Below, piece by piece: positions 1 through 9,058 of a stretch of DNA of 48,063 nt; within the stretch, counting starts at the first letter, position 1; every line of letters begins with the position of its first letter. Made by a program: the position numbers and the translations under genes. The stretch is taken from assembly GCA_964646515.1 (NCBI GenBank), contig CAZYES010000003.1:1-48063 (forward strand). Direction: 5' to 3'. The notes under the pieces are model-generated. The model saw nothing but the letters and a program-made list of their open reading frames with translations, was not told where the DNA came from and ran no database searches. The DNA comes from C7867-002 sp964646515. GTDB lineage: Bacteria > Patescibacteriota > Minisyncoccia > Phycocordibacterales > PALSA-1337.

Positions 1-3000
1 TATTCTCCTTGAGTCTGGCGTCAGAATAATTTGTGAAAAGAGTATAACCGTTGGCGGCAGGCTCACCATTTACTTGCAACAAATAAGTGGGGGCTGAAAC
101 ACCTATACCGACGTTGCCATTATCCTGAACAAGAAATACCGATGTAGAAGCATTATTGACAAATTCAGCAAGATGCCCCGTCCCAACTCCTGTTCCCCAA
201 ACATAAAGCTTGGCAGTAGCAGGGGTAATGTAGTTATTTGCAGCAGTCGAAGTCGTGCCAATATAGAAATTTCCATTGGTTATCACTCCAAATCTTTGGA
301 CAAGAGCTTTTGACGAATTGGCAGACCAAAAATCAAAACTTGGATTTTGTCCACTCGCATTGAGTTGACTGGAAAACCTAGCGGTTGTGGCATTGTAGGA
401 AGCATTATTATTTACGAAATCAATCGCATTTGCTCCAGAGACCGAATATGTGTCATTAAGAAGACGAATACCATTATAATTTAGAGTGGAAGGGATCGAT
501 GATTGAATATCTAATGTATAACTCGGGATAACAGCTTTAACGTTACTGGAACTTATAAGAGTCCTCCCTGCATCAGTGACAATAAAACGAGTTCTATTTG
601 AAGAATCTGCAACTTGAATGGCAGAACTAGTAGTACCAGTTCCCGTTCCAGTAATAGAAAGTTTTGCAACGGGCGAAGTCGTCCCAATCCCCACATTGCC
701 CGTTAGATATGTCTGACCAGAGACAGAGAGATTGGTGGTGGAGGCGTTGGTCAAGAAAGTATTACCTAAAATAGTTGTCTGCCCTGTAGAAGAACCGATG
801 GTTGATAGGCCAGCCAGAGTGGCAAGTTGATATAGCGACGTGGTGGCGTTGAGACGAGTGTCGAACAATGTATCAGACCAGAATTTGTTGGTGATACCTT
901 CGGTTAGAGCATCGGAGGTGGTGCCATAGCGTAGAAGTGAAGAAGAGGCGGCGGAATAGTAGGGGTCAGTTTCGTTGAAAGCGAGTAGAGGTGAGGTGGT
1001 GGCAATTATTTGACCGTTACCGTCGACTGCCAGAAAAGCTGAAGAGAGACCCGTTATATAGCCAGCGGTACCGATTGTTATATTGGTGGTGGAGGCGTTG
1101 GTGAGAGTGGTGTTGCCGGAGACATTGAGAGTGCCGGTGGCGGTGATGTTGGAGGATGTGAGGTTGCCTGCAATGTGTGTGTTCCCTTCTACTGAGAGTC
1201 TCTGTGAAGGAGAGGTGGTGCCGATGCCGAGGTTGCCGGCAAACAAACCGGTCCCCGTGAAATAAGAAAGCCCGGAAACCGATAAATTCGTGGTTGAGGC
1301 ATTGGTGATCGCAGCATTATTTACTAGTAATGATTTAAAAGCGGTTGTATCTGACACATCCCCATCTGTTAATAAAGCATCATAGTTCGAGTTGTTGGTC
1401 ACGATAACCGCACCAGAAGAAGCAACCAACTCTAATTCTCCATTTGAATCAATCACAGAATTTTTAATCGTAAGCGTGCCCCCCGGACCTTCCAAAAGTA
1501 AAGTGGCATCGTTGCCGGCGGACGTTATATCAACATTATTAAATTCTATACTCGATGAAGCTAACGGATGTAAGTCCACAAATATATCGCCAACAGAATT
1601 GACGCCGTATGCTTGGGCAGTAAACTTGCTATTCAAAACCTTTCCAGTTAAAACATACGGAGTTGAATAAAATAGTAACGAATCACGAGGCGTGAACACA
1701 TTGACATCCTTGATTAGAAAATTCTTAATCCCATCAAAACCCACAGGAAGATACGAGGGTGCATATTCCGTATCGTATCCTATTCCTTGAGGACCATACA
1801 TCGTCAAATCGGCCACCATAACGTCATCTCCAAGCAAACGAATGCCGATAGAACTCGACTCAGCAAAATACAAAGTTGTTGTCGCTCCACTCCCTATTAA
1901 ACTCATACCAGAATATAGAGAAATTGGAGCTGAAAGAAAATAATCTCCGCCCGCCAAATAGATCGCATCTCCCTCCGTTGAAGAAGCATTTGCCTGATTG
2001 AGGGCAGAACCGCGAGACCACATGTCGGATGAAGTTGCTTGATAATATTTGACTGAACCGTCTCTATGAACAACATAGATTTCTCCATTTCTTAAAATTG
2101 ATGCCGTTGTCGTTCCTGAGACTGAAAGAGTGCCCGTGGCCGTGATATTTGCAGCTGTAAGATTGCCGGAGACATAACTATTGCCTGCGACTTCCAGTTT
2201 GTTTGATGGAGAAGTGGTGCCGATGCCGAGGTTGCCAGCAAAGGTTGAATCCCCCGTTCCTACGTTTAGACTCTTCCAACGACCAGTCGTGGTACCTAAT
2301 CTAAATGCATTGTCTTCATCAGGGATGAGATCTGATTGTACATAATCTGTGGAAAATGCTCCATTGACAGTCACAAGATCGGCATCAAGAGTGAGATACG
2401 AACTACTATCAATGATCAAATTACCGTCATCGGGAGAATATATAAGATGACTGTTTGCTGGATTACCAAAAACTAGAGAATTACTTCCCGTAATAGTGGT
2501 CGTACCATTCACGGTCAAAAGAGAAGAAGGTGTGGTAGTACCGATACCGACGTTGACCGTTGCATTACTCAGACTCGTAGCAATTTGATTCGAATCAAGA
2601 GTGGTGATTGCACTATCAACACCATTACTAGTTTTACTGACATTATAAATAGTATCGGCGGTAACGGCCAAATATTGTTCATACTCATTATATAGATCTT
2701 TGTTATCAGCACCCAACCCCGAAGTCGTGATTGTGCCACCATAGACGTTGGCATAAGAAAGTAACTGGCTCGGATTGCTAGCCGTGACATATACGCCATA
2801 ATTTTGCGAACTTCCACCTGATACCGTAACATTTGTATTATGGACATTGACCACCCCCTCTCCATTATCTACCATTACTCCCCTAGTTATATCTCCGCCA
2901 CCAAATACACCCGCATCAGCCGTGGCAATAAAGTTACTATCATATATATCAAGTGTTCCTCCTAGAGTATGCCAATAGACATCTTCCACATTTGATGAGA

Positions 3001-6000
3001 CGTGCGCATTCCTGACTGTAGCCGTAGTAGAACCCGCATTGGCAAAATAAATACCATCGGTAAAGGTTAGTATTCTAACATTTTTGAGAATAGCATTGGC
3101 GACATCATTAGAAGCAATACTTCCCCAGCCGGCCGCCTGATAGGAGTTATCAGTAATCTCAATAGTTAAATCAGTGGCCTCGGAGCCATTACCGGGTTGA
3201 ATAGCTATTCCCATACTACCTACACCCACCGGTGGAGCCGATTTTATCCTAGTCATATATTCTCCTTGACCATGGATAGAAACACCGTCACCGGTCCCTC
3301 CCAAAGACAAGTCAACATCCTCTGTTCCAATATCATAAGTGTTGGCTGATAGATAAAACGAGTCACTAGAACTGGCAGCCGCCATCGCAGATAGAAGTAA
3401 TTGCCCGCGAGCAGAATCGGTGTCAGTGGTAGTACTATATGAAGTCTGGGTGCCATCTTTATGAATAACAATAATCGAGCCCGAAGTAGATAAGCCTAAA
3501 GAAGCCATAGGTAACCAACGAGTCGAGGTACCAGTAGAGGTCAAGAAGGAACCGAGAGTGCCCGTAGCATTGAAAGAGTCAAACAATCCTCCCGTCAATC
3601 TTTGATTGCCTTGAACATGCAGAGTTTGTGAAGGAGAGGTGGTGCCGATGCCGACGTTGCCATAAGCGATGAGATTCCCGTTTGCATTTCCGTTTCCGTT
3701 ACCGACATGAACAGTACCTGCGTCTGCACCAGCCGTACCTCCTCCACTTGCCATATAAATAGTCGCTCCGGAAGCATCAAAACCTGTAGCATCTCCAATA
3801 TGGACAGTTCCTAAAGGTGCTCCTCCAAGTCCCCCCTCGTCAAAACTATTCAAACGTAGCGTCCCGTCACCATCTCCAGCATATATATTGTCGCCATCCT
3901 GAATTTGAATATTACCATTAAAAGTTTGTGTTGCACTCCATATATTATTATATGCATGATTTATGCTGAGCGCGTTGGATGAAATGGTCAAACCTAAACC
4001 GGTGATGTCATTTAAACTGTCAGAGCCGAGAGCCAAATTAGTGATGGCGAGATTGGGTAAAGTAGAGGTGGCAGTAGTGGAAGTAGCGGTGAAGTATTCA
4101 CCAACAATCTGGCCTACAACTGACAGTTTGGCATAGGGAGAAGTAGTCCCAATCCCTACATTGCCCGTAAGATATGTCTGACCAGAGACGGAGAGATTGG
4201 TGGTGGAGGCGTTCCCCAGAGATGTCTGACCTGTGGTTGTAAATGTCTGCGAACCGAGATCGACTGCTTGGTTGGCTCCGATATATGGAATGTAGGTGTC
4301 TTGAGCGACGCCAGTACCTAGAAGTCCAAGAGTTGAGGTGGATACTGCAGACACCGCTCCATTGGTACCCCAGAGTAAACCAGAAAGAGATCCGATCGAT
4401 ATGGAGCCAACTGAAGCGAGGTTAGTGACTGTAAGGTCAGAGGTGGAGGCGCTGTTTAATATAGTATGACCCAAGATACTCGTCTGCCCTGTAGAAGAGC
4501 CGATGGTTGATAGACCAGCCAGGGTGGCGAGTTGATATAGCGATGTGGTTGCGTTGAGACGAGTGTCGAACAATGCGTCAGACCAGAATTTGTTCGTGAT
4601 ACCTTCGGTTAGAGCATCAGAGGTGGTGCCATAGTGTAGGAGTGAAGATGAGGCAGCGGAATAGTAAGGGTCAGTTTCGTTGAAAGCGAGTAGGGGTGAC
4701 GTGGTGGCAACGATTTGACCGTTACCGTTGACTGCTAGAAAAGCTGAAGAGAGACCGGTAATATAGCCAGCGGTACCGATTGTTAGATTGGTGGTAGAGG
4801 CGTTCCCCAGAGTGGTGTTGCCGGAGACATTGAGAGTGCCGGTGGCGGTGATGTTGGAGGATGTGAGGTTGCCTGCTATGTGTGTATTCCCTTCTACTGA
4901 GAGTCTCTGTGAAGGAGAAGTGGTGCCGATACCAATGTTGCCATCAGAGAGTATGGCGAGCACACTTTGCGAAGCTGTGCCAAAAAATTCAGCGATCTTG
5001 CCTACTCCAGATTGTAAAATGTTTAGAAAAGTAGTAGCAGACGAAGTCGAGTTTTGAATATCGGAACGAATGAAATGAGACGCATCCAATCCTTGTAGGG
5101 CCAAAGAATCATCGGAGGTGCTCGCCATACCAGCCACGGTAGCAAAATCTGAAGTACTAGCCACAGAGGCAAAATTGGCAATATCAGCGATGAAGGCCGC
5201 GGGCACGGCGCCAAGCATTTTGCGCGGAGTCATCTCTGTATCCCAATCTGGAGTTGCGTCAAATCCACCCACTTGAACACCGAGATAAAGAGTCTGATCA
5301 AAATCTATCCCCGTCAAAGCAGTAGTACTCCCAAGAAGCGTGCTAAAGAGACCATTCGTGATATCGATCCTATTGTCCGTACCAGTACCATCACAAGTTG
5401 CGCCATTGTCAGGCGAATAACACCAAGTTTCCGTCCACAAGACATTCTGACCAGCATCGTAAAGTTTGAATCGAATATTATATGCGCCATCAGTGACTGC
5501 AATATTCGTAGGTGTAGTAAGTTTACCCTGATAATTGATTTCTTTGTTAAATGTCGCTTGCGCTATAGAGAAAATGGAAAACGTAAGGATTAGAACAAGA
5601 GATGATTTATATATTATGCCCTGAATATCTTTTACCTTTATACCCGGTTTCTTCAAAACCATAGGATCAATTTCTCTTTTTGGACTTGTGAAAATGCTCC
5701 AGATCTTAGATTTCGTTTTCTTGTTGTCTTCCGTATGCATTCTGGATTTTCTGCGACCATAAGCATGTGTATCGACACGAATGCGAGCATGAGCCAAAAT
5801 ACGGTCATAGTTGAGACGATTTTTCATGTTTTGTCTAAGAACAAAGATCATGAACATAAAGACTATAAATAAAAAGATAAGAGCCAATGCCAACGAATCA
5901 AAACCATTTTCAAAATCAACAGCGCCAGCCACAAAAGCCAAAGCGCGTACATTCCCTGTCAATTTTTTTAATCCTTCATTTTGAAAATCCAAGATCGCTA

Positions 6001-7171
6001 CATCCAAAGCATAATCACCCGAACGACCCAGAGCGCCAATTGTGGCTTCATAATAAGTTTTCTCCGAATTTATCCTTAACAAAAACGGAAATACCTTACT
6101 CGAATCATCTGGATCGGTCAAAGTGAAAGCGATTGATTTCAAAATCTCCGGCGTCTTGGCATAAGAGAGACGAATGGTTAGATCTTCCGAACCGTTGATA
6201 GCAACAGTTCTACCGTCAATTGGCGCGAGGATTTTTCCTTCCTGAATGAATTCAAAGTCAGACAGAGCAAGCGCCGTAATCTTTGGATCAGTTAGCCCAG
6301 ATGGAGGGATACTATCCAAAGGATTTACAGGGGTAACTATTGGTTCTTGACCAGGTATTGGGACGTACGCCTTCGCCAATGATCCAGAAGAAAACATACC
6401 ATCGACTCCTTTAGAAAATATCGTATAGTAATATGTCCTGCCGGAAACAATATCTCGATCGTCAAAAGATTGCCCAGATCCCTCATACAAGGGAACACCA
6501 TCATAAGGATCTCTGGGAAAGAAATTCTCCGAACGAATAATCCTGACTTTATCAAAACGAGAATCTTCTGGGTTCACCCATGAAAGATGTATATAATCTA
6601 GTTCTGGTTCTGCTTTGAAATCACGCGGATTGACCAAAGCACCAACCGCTGTCACCTCATTTGTCGTGAAGACGAAATCTGTAAATACTGAAAACCCTAT
6701 CGCATCGACGGCCTCGATGCGCGCAAAATATCTCGTGCCCGGCAGAAGACCGGTCAAGACAAGATCATGAGAGTCACCATAGAAAAGACTAGAGAGAGAA
6801 CCAGATTCATGATCAGGGGTTGTTCCCCAATAAATTCTCGCTTGGGAAGGCACTGTGGTCAAAAAAGAAATCTCCGCTTGGTTCTGGCCCGACTTTACAT
6901 TGATGTCATATATCTGCAACCTAATATTGCCTGAACTCGAAACAGTCCCAGTGGTCAATGGTGTAGTCGTCGGTGAAGGTGGTGTCGTAGTGCTAGTACC
7001 TGCAACTGTCAATGAAGTAGTAAACGCTTCAGAAATAGAAGAAGCTGCCGAAAGTTGCTTGACCCAGACAAGCTGAACCGAGAACAACAAAACCCCCGCT
7101 ATAATAACAAAACCCAAAATCCTAGATCTGGAATTTATTCTAAGTTTGAGATTTGAAATTATGTTATGCAT
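1..7171 (-). CDS. Giant chimeric surface fibre protein with FN3-like head and S74-type tail (partial)
   Basis: One open frame runs from the ATG at 7171 to the left edge (2390 codons, 3' end missing). Seen in order: N-terminal membrane segment (residues 18-37); two fibronectin-III-like stretches (about 80-285); a second hydrophobic segment (about 424-447); a basic linker; a third hydrophobic, signal-like segment ending AQA (about 523-539); then INYQGKL (545-551) and the trimeric tail-fibre-like region. The fibre carries about nine GIGTTSP-type units, each followed by a short L-x-V strand, NITATGTLNVSG and NASTTN repeats, and two beta-helix-like inserts. The last residues are SDARLKEN, the usual start of the intramolecular chaperone/peptidase S74 domain, so a self-cleaving trimerisation tail is expected beyond the edge. 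Known family: INYQGKL-start fibres are frequent in CPR genomes. Inference: a cell-surface adhesin or fibre. It lies 13 bases after the preceding gene and is probably translated from the same mRNA. Confidence 0.85.
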   Translation of the reverse strand, partial: MHNIISNLKLRINSRSRILGFVIIAGVLLFSVQLVWVKQLSAASSISEAFTTSLTVAGTSTTTPPSPTTTPLTTGTVSSSGNIRLQIYDINVKSGQNQAEISFLTTVPSQARIYWGTTPDHESGSLSSLFYGDSHDLVLTGLLPGTRYFARIEAVDAIGFSVFTDFVFTTNEVTAVGALVNPRDFKAEPELDYIHLSWVNPEDSRFDKVRIIRSENFFPRDPYDGVPLYEGSGQSFDDRDIVSGRTYYYTIFSKGVDGMFSSGSLAKAYVPIPGQEPIVTPVNPLDSIPPSGLTDPKITALALSDFEFIQEGKILAPIDGRTVAINGSEDLTIRLSYAKTPEILKSIAFTLTDPDDSSKVFPFLLRINSEKTYYEATIGALGRSGDYALDVAILDFQNEGLKKLTGNVRALAFVAGAVDFENGFDSLALALIFLFIVFMFMIFVLRQNMKNRLNYDRILAHARIRVDTHAYGRRKSRMHTEDNKKTKSKIWSIFTSPKREIDPMVLKKPGIKVKDIQGIIYKSSLVLILTFSIFSIAQATFNKEINYQGKLTTPTNIAVTDGAYNIRFKLYDAGQNVLWTETWCYSPDNGATCDGTGTDNRIDITNGLFSTLLGSTTALTGIDFDQTLYLGVQVGGFDATPDWDTEMTPRKMLGAVPAAFIADIANFASVASTSDFATVAGMASTSDDSLALQGLDASHFIRSDIQNSTSSATTFLNILQSGVGKIAEFFGTASQSVLAILSDGNIGIGTTSPSQRLSVEGNTHIAGNLTSSNITATGTLNVSGNTTLGNASTTNLTIGTAGYITGLSSAFLAVNGNGQIVATTSPLLAFNETDPYYSAASSSLLHYGTTSDALTEGITNKFWSDALFDTRLNATTSLYQLATLAGLSTIGSSTGQTSILGHTILNSASTSDLTVTNLASVGSISIGSLSGLLWGTNGAVSAVSTSTLGLLGTGVAQDTYIPYIGANQAVDLGSQTFTTTGQTSLGNASTTNLSVSGQTYLTGNVGIGTTSPYAKLSVVGQIVGEYFTATSTTATSTLPNLAITNLALGSDSLNDITGLGLTISSNALSINHAYNNIWSATQTFNGNIQIQDGDNIYAGDGDGTLRLNSFDEGGLGGAPLGTVHIGDATGFDASGATIYMASGGGTAGADAGTVHVGNGNGNANGNLIAYGNVGIGTTSPSQTLHVQGNQRLTGGLFDSFNATGTLGSFLTSTGTSTRWLPMASLGLSTSGSIIVIHKDGTQTSYSTTTDTDSARGQLLLSAMAAASSSDSFYLSANTYDIGTEDVDLSLGGTGDGVSIHGQGEYMTRIKSAPPVGVGSMGIAIQPGNGSEATDLTIEITDNSYQAAGWGSIASNDVANAILKNVRILTFTDGIYFANAGSTTATVRNAHVSSNVEDVYWHTLGGTLDIYDSNFIATADAGVFGGGDITRGVMVDNGEGVVNVHNTNVTVSGGSSQNYGVYVTASNPSQLLSYANVYGGTITTSGLGADNKDLYNEYEQYLAVTADTIYNVSKTSNGVDSAITTLDSNQIATSLSNATVNVGIGTTTPSSLLTVNGTTTITGSNSLVFGNPANSHLIYSPDDGNLIIDSSSYLTLDADLVTVNGAFSTDYVQSDLIPDEDNAFRLGTTTGRWKSLNVGTGDSTFAGNLGIGTTSPSNKLEVAGNSYVSGNLTAANITATGTLSVSGTTTASILRNGEIYVVHRDGSVKYYQATSSDMWSRGSALNQANASSTEGDAIYLAGGDYFLSAPISLYSGMSLIGSGATTTLYFAESSSIGIRLLGDDVMVADLTMYGPQGIGYDTEYAPSYLPVGFDGIKNFLIKDVNVFTPRDSLLFYSTPYVLTGKVLNSKFTAQAYGVNSVGDIFVDLHPLASSSIEFNNVDITSAGNDATLLLEGPGGTLTIKNSVIDSNGELELVASSGAVIVTNNSNYDALLTDGDVSDTTAFKSLLVNNAAITNASTTNLSVSGLSYFTGTGLFAGNLGIGTTSPSQRLSVEGNTHIAGNLTSSNITATGTLNVSGNTTLTNASTTNITIGTAGYITGLSSAFLAVDGNGQIIATTSPLLAFNETDPYYSAASSSLLRYGTTSDALTEGITNKFWSDTLFDTRLNATTSLYQLATLAGLSTIGSSTGQTTILGNTFLTNASTTNLSVSGQTYLTGNVGIGTTSPVAKLSITGTGTGTTSSAIQVADSSNRTRFIVTDAGRTLISSSNVKAVIPSYTLDIQSSIPSTLNYNGIRLLNDTYSVSGANAIDFVNNNASYNATTARFSSQLNASGQNPSFDFWSANSSKALVQRFGVITNGNFYIGTTSTAANNYITPATAKLYVWGTGVGTGHLAEFVNNASTSVFLVQDNGNVGIGVSAPTYLLQVNGEPAANGYTLFTNYSDARLKEN
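781..1237. repeat. Segmental in-frame repeat copy A inside the giant fibre gene
   Basis: This stretch matches 4486-4942 with a constant offset of 3705 bases (1235 codons), no visible indel, and roughly nine of ten bases identical. It encodes a complete fibre module running from GIGTTSPSQRLSV through the NASTTN strand to the QLATLAGLSTIGSSTGQ end. A second, shorter duplicated block (about 673-747 against 4138-4212) has a different offset (3465), so the modules have shuffled separately. Confidence 0.85.
4486..4942. repeat. Segmental in-frame repeat copy B inside the giant fibre gene
   Basis: Partner of 781-1237 at a constant 3705-base offset. Both copies keep the reading frame of the fibre protein. 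The DNA between them encodes most of the unique fibre and both beta-helix-like inserts, so recombination between the copies would delete about 1235 residues in frame. Confidence 0.85.
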
Positions 7172-7184
7172 CGTGTTGTCTATA

Positions 7185-7934
7185 CTATTGCGGTAGTACT
7201 GTGATCGTGGTCGTCGCCACATAGAGACCATCTGCCTGAATATGACTGCTTCCAGATTCCGCGCGAAACCTCAAGGTGGTAACTGTGCCATTTGGATGAT
7301 TGGCGGAAGCGCGAGAGACAATCGTTTTTGGAGAAGTCGACAGACCATCCCAGCAACCATTGGTAACATTGGAACCGGTTCCGCATGAAGAGCCGTCATT
7401 TTTGTAATTGCCGGCAATATCATTGCCTTCCGGAGAAAAACCAAAAGAAGAAGATGCGGCACTATTGGTAAATACAAAATCGGGGACAGCGCCAGCCGGA
7501 ACATAATCGGAAAAACTATTAGAGGAAGATTGCAGTGCTGGCGAAGAACTGGCGGTGATAGTGACCGTGTAACCCGCAGAGTTATCGGTTGTAACTGTAA
7601 AGTCAGTAGAGCCATTTGCCACACCTCCCGTAATGCCACCAATAGCCGGAGACATGACCACATCCGAGGCCGGCGTAATCATCAAAACCACTTCATGCAT
7701 CTGCTCATAACCGGCTTTCATGACATAATTTGTACTAGAGGAAATCCCCGTAGCCGACTCGCCCAAAGTGTCTTCCAGAGAATACAAAGCCGATGACGAA
7801 CGTAGGCCACCGAAATTGACACTATCACTTTCTATCTTATATCTGGAACTGGACATAGTTTCGGCATAAACAGATGAAAATGAAAAAGTCAAAACAAACA
7901 GTGACAATATAAAATTTTTGATACTTTTTTCCAT
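7185..7934 (-). CDS. Secreted protein, paralogue of 9059-9760
   Basis: 249 residues with a clear N-terminal signal peptide (hydrophobic core about 8-20, likely cleavage after VYA at about 24). The mature part begins with a CPR-type motif, ESDSVNFGG ... LEDTLGESATG ... NYVMKAGY. A beta-rich domain follows with MSPAIGGITGGVANGST, a GCW motif, paired cysteines and a TTTITV end. Residues from about 90 to the end resemble the product of 9059-9760 (shared TPxSDVxMSP, GGxTGGxANGST and TTTIT signatures), so the two are paralogues. The gene sits 13 bases before the giant fibre gene in the same orientation. No known function; an accessory wall or fibre-associated protein is an inference from context. 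Confidence 0.85.
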   Translation of the reverse strand: MEKSIKNFILSLFVLTFSFSSVYAETMSSSRYKIESDSVNFGGLRSSSALYSLEDTLGESATGISSSTNYVMKAGYEQMHEVVLMITPASDVVMSPAIGGITGGVANGSTDFTVTTDNSAGYTVTITASSSPALQSSSNSFSDYVPAGAVPDFVFTNSAASSSFGFSPEGNDIAGNYKNDGSSCGTGSNVTNGCWDGLSTSPKTIVSRASANHPNGTVTTLRFRAESGSSHIQADGLYVATTTITVLPQ

Positions 7935-7945
7935 CTTTATTGTAA

Positions 7946-9046
7946 TTATCTTCTGCGCGAAATTTTAAATCTAGAAAAAATAAATTTGATTCCACCGATT
8001 ATGACGATAAACCCAGCCAAAATGGCGAAAATAATTTTCCAAGGAAGTACCCAAAAGACCAAATCTGCCTCATCAATCTCATTGCCATAACCACGATTGA
8101 TGCTCGCATGAGCCACGTAGCGACCAAACATGAAAGGAGGTTCCCACTCTACTTCGCGAAATCGCAGAGATTGTGGCATAGCAAACCACGGATCAACATC
8201 AACTGTACCGATAGAACTACCTATCATATTCTTGATAGTGATCGTTCCGTGTGGATCCAGATGAACATTTCCATCATTCTTGAATAAGATATCAAATACA
8301 ACAGGAGAAGAGTCAGGAAGAATGAGACGATTGCCAGAAATATTAAAACCAGAAAGTTCGCCGTTTTCTATCACTGGACCCTTCACGCGTACAAAAAACA
8401 ACGTACCGATCCTAGTGATTATCGGACTCGTCGGCATGGCTCCACTATCTATACTATCTGCTTGCGATTTTGTAACCGTGCTTACGATCACGCTACCGTA
8501 TAGACCTCCCGGTTGCGCATCTCTAGGAATGGAAATAGTTATCGGTATATGAGCTTTTGTTCCATGGCCAACAAGAACCGTGGTAGTAGCAAGATAGATG
8601 TAATCTTTCAATGAATACGGGCCACGATCGTCACCGAGAAGCACTACTGTCTGATTGATATCATTCGAACCCATGAAATCCTCCTCACCCAAAGTGAAAA
8701 CTTTTTCCGTGCCCAACCTATTGGCCAAAGTCAATGAGAACGTTCTCGTCTCGCCAGGCGATAATTCTGCTTCGATCTTCCCCGGACCAACGACAAAATC
8801 ATTGTATATTTGATCATTGGGCAATTTGTCGAATGTTACTTCTGCACTAGCGACTTTCACAGAAAGCATCTGCGCCACTGCTCGGTAAAATATCGAAGCA
8901 TGAAATGTGGTTGAGATAAGCAAAAAAGTCACAAGACAGAAAAGTGTTACCAATCTTGAAGAATACTGACCCACATCGTTTTTGCTCGCCCCTACATTGG
9001 ACAGTTTTGAAAGCAATCTTGTTTTGTATCTTTTGTGATTATTCAT
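7946..9046 (-). CDS. DUF916-like membrane-anchored surface protein
   Basis: 366 residues. An N-terminal hydrophobic segment (about 33-50) is followed by an extracytoplasmic beta-sandwich region with features of the DUF916/WxL-interacting family: ELSPGETRTFSLTLAN, a strand ending ITISIPRDAQPGGLYGSVIVS, and a second Ig-like domain with FDILFKNDGNVHLDPHGTITI. A C-terminal membrane segment (about 335-357) and a basic tail (RFKISRRR) anchor it with the domains outside. It lies 11 bases before the secreted paralogue gene and 12 bases after the other, so these genes are almost certainly co-transcribed. In Firmicutes such proteins bind WxL surface proteins and peptidoglycan; here the partner could be the secreted paralogues or the fibre, which is an inference. 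Confidence 0.75.
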   Translation of the reverse strand: MNNHKRYKTRLLSKLSNVGASKNDVGQYSSRLVTLFCLVTFLLISTTFHASIFYRAVAQMLSVKVASAEVTFDKLPNDQIYNDFVVGPGKIEAELSPGETRTFSLTLANRLGTEKVFTLGEEDFMGSNDINQTVVLLGDDRGPYSLKDYIYLATTTVLVGHGTKAHIPITISIPRDAQPGGLYGSVIVSTVTKSQADSIDSGAMPTSPIITRIGTLFFVRVKGPVIENGELSGFNISGNRLILPDSSPVVFDILFKNDGNVHLDPHGTITIKNMIGSSIGTVDVDPWFAMPQSLRFREVEWEPPFMFGRYVAHASINRGYGNEIDEADLVFWVLPWKIIFAILAGFIVIIGGIKFIFSRFKISRRR

Positions 9047-9058
9047 TTTGATCTTTGA

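Noticed and set aside
1..5200. Repeated short units suggesting a CRISPR array
   Set aside because: The units are unequal, in frame and encode fibre repeats (GIGTTSP, NASTTN); there are no regular repeat-spacer lengths and no cas genes.
5500..5900. Frameshift or stop separating the FN3-like and fibre proteins
   Set aside because: Codon phase is the same at 7171, 5827, 5662 and 5524, and no in-frame stop was found between them.
7271..7663. Minus-strand 130-codon frame inside a secreted protein gene
   Set aside because: Out-of-frame shadow of the 249-residue secreted protein, with low-complexity content.
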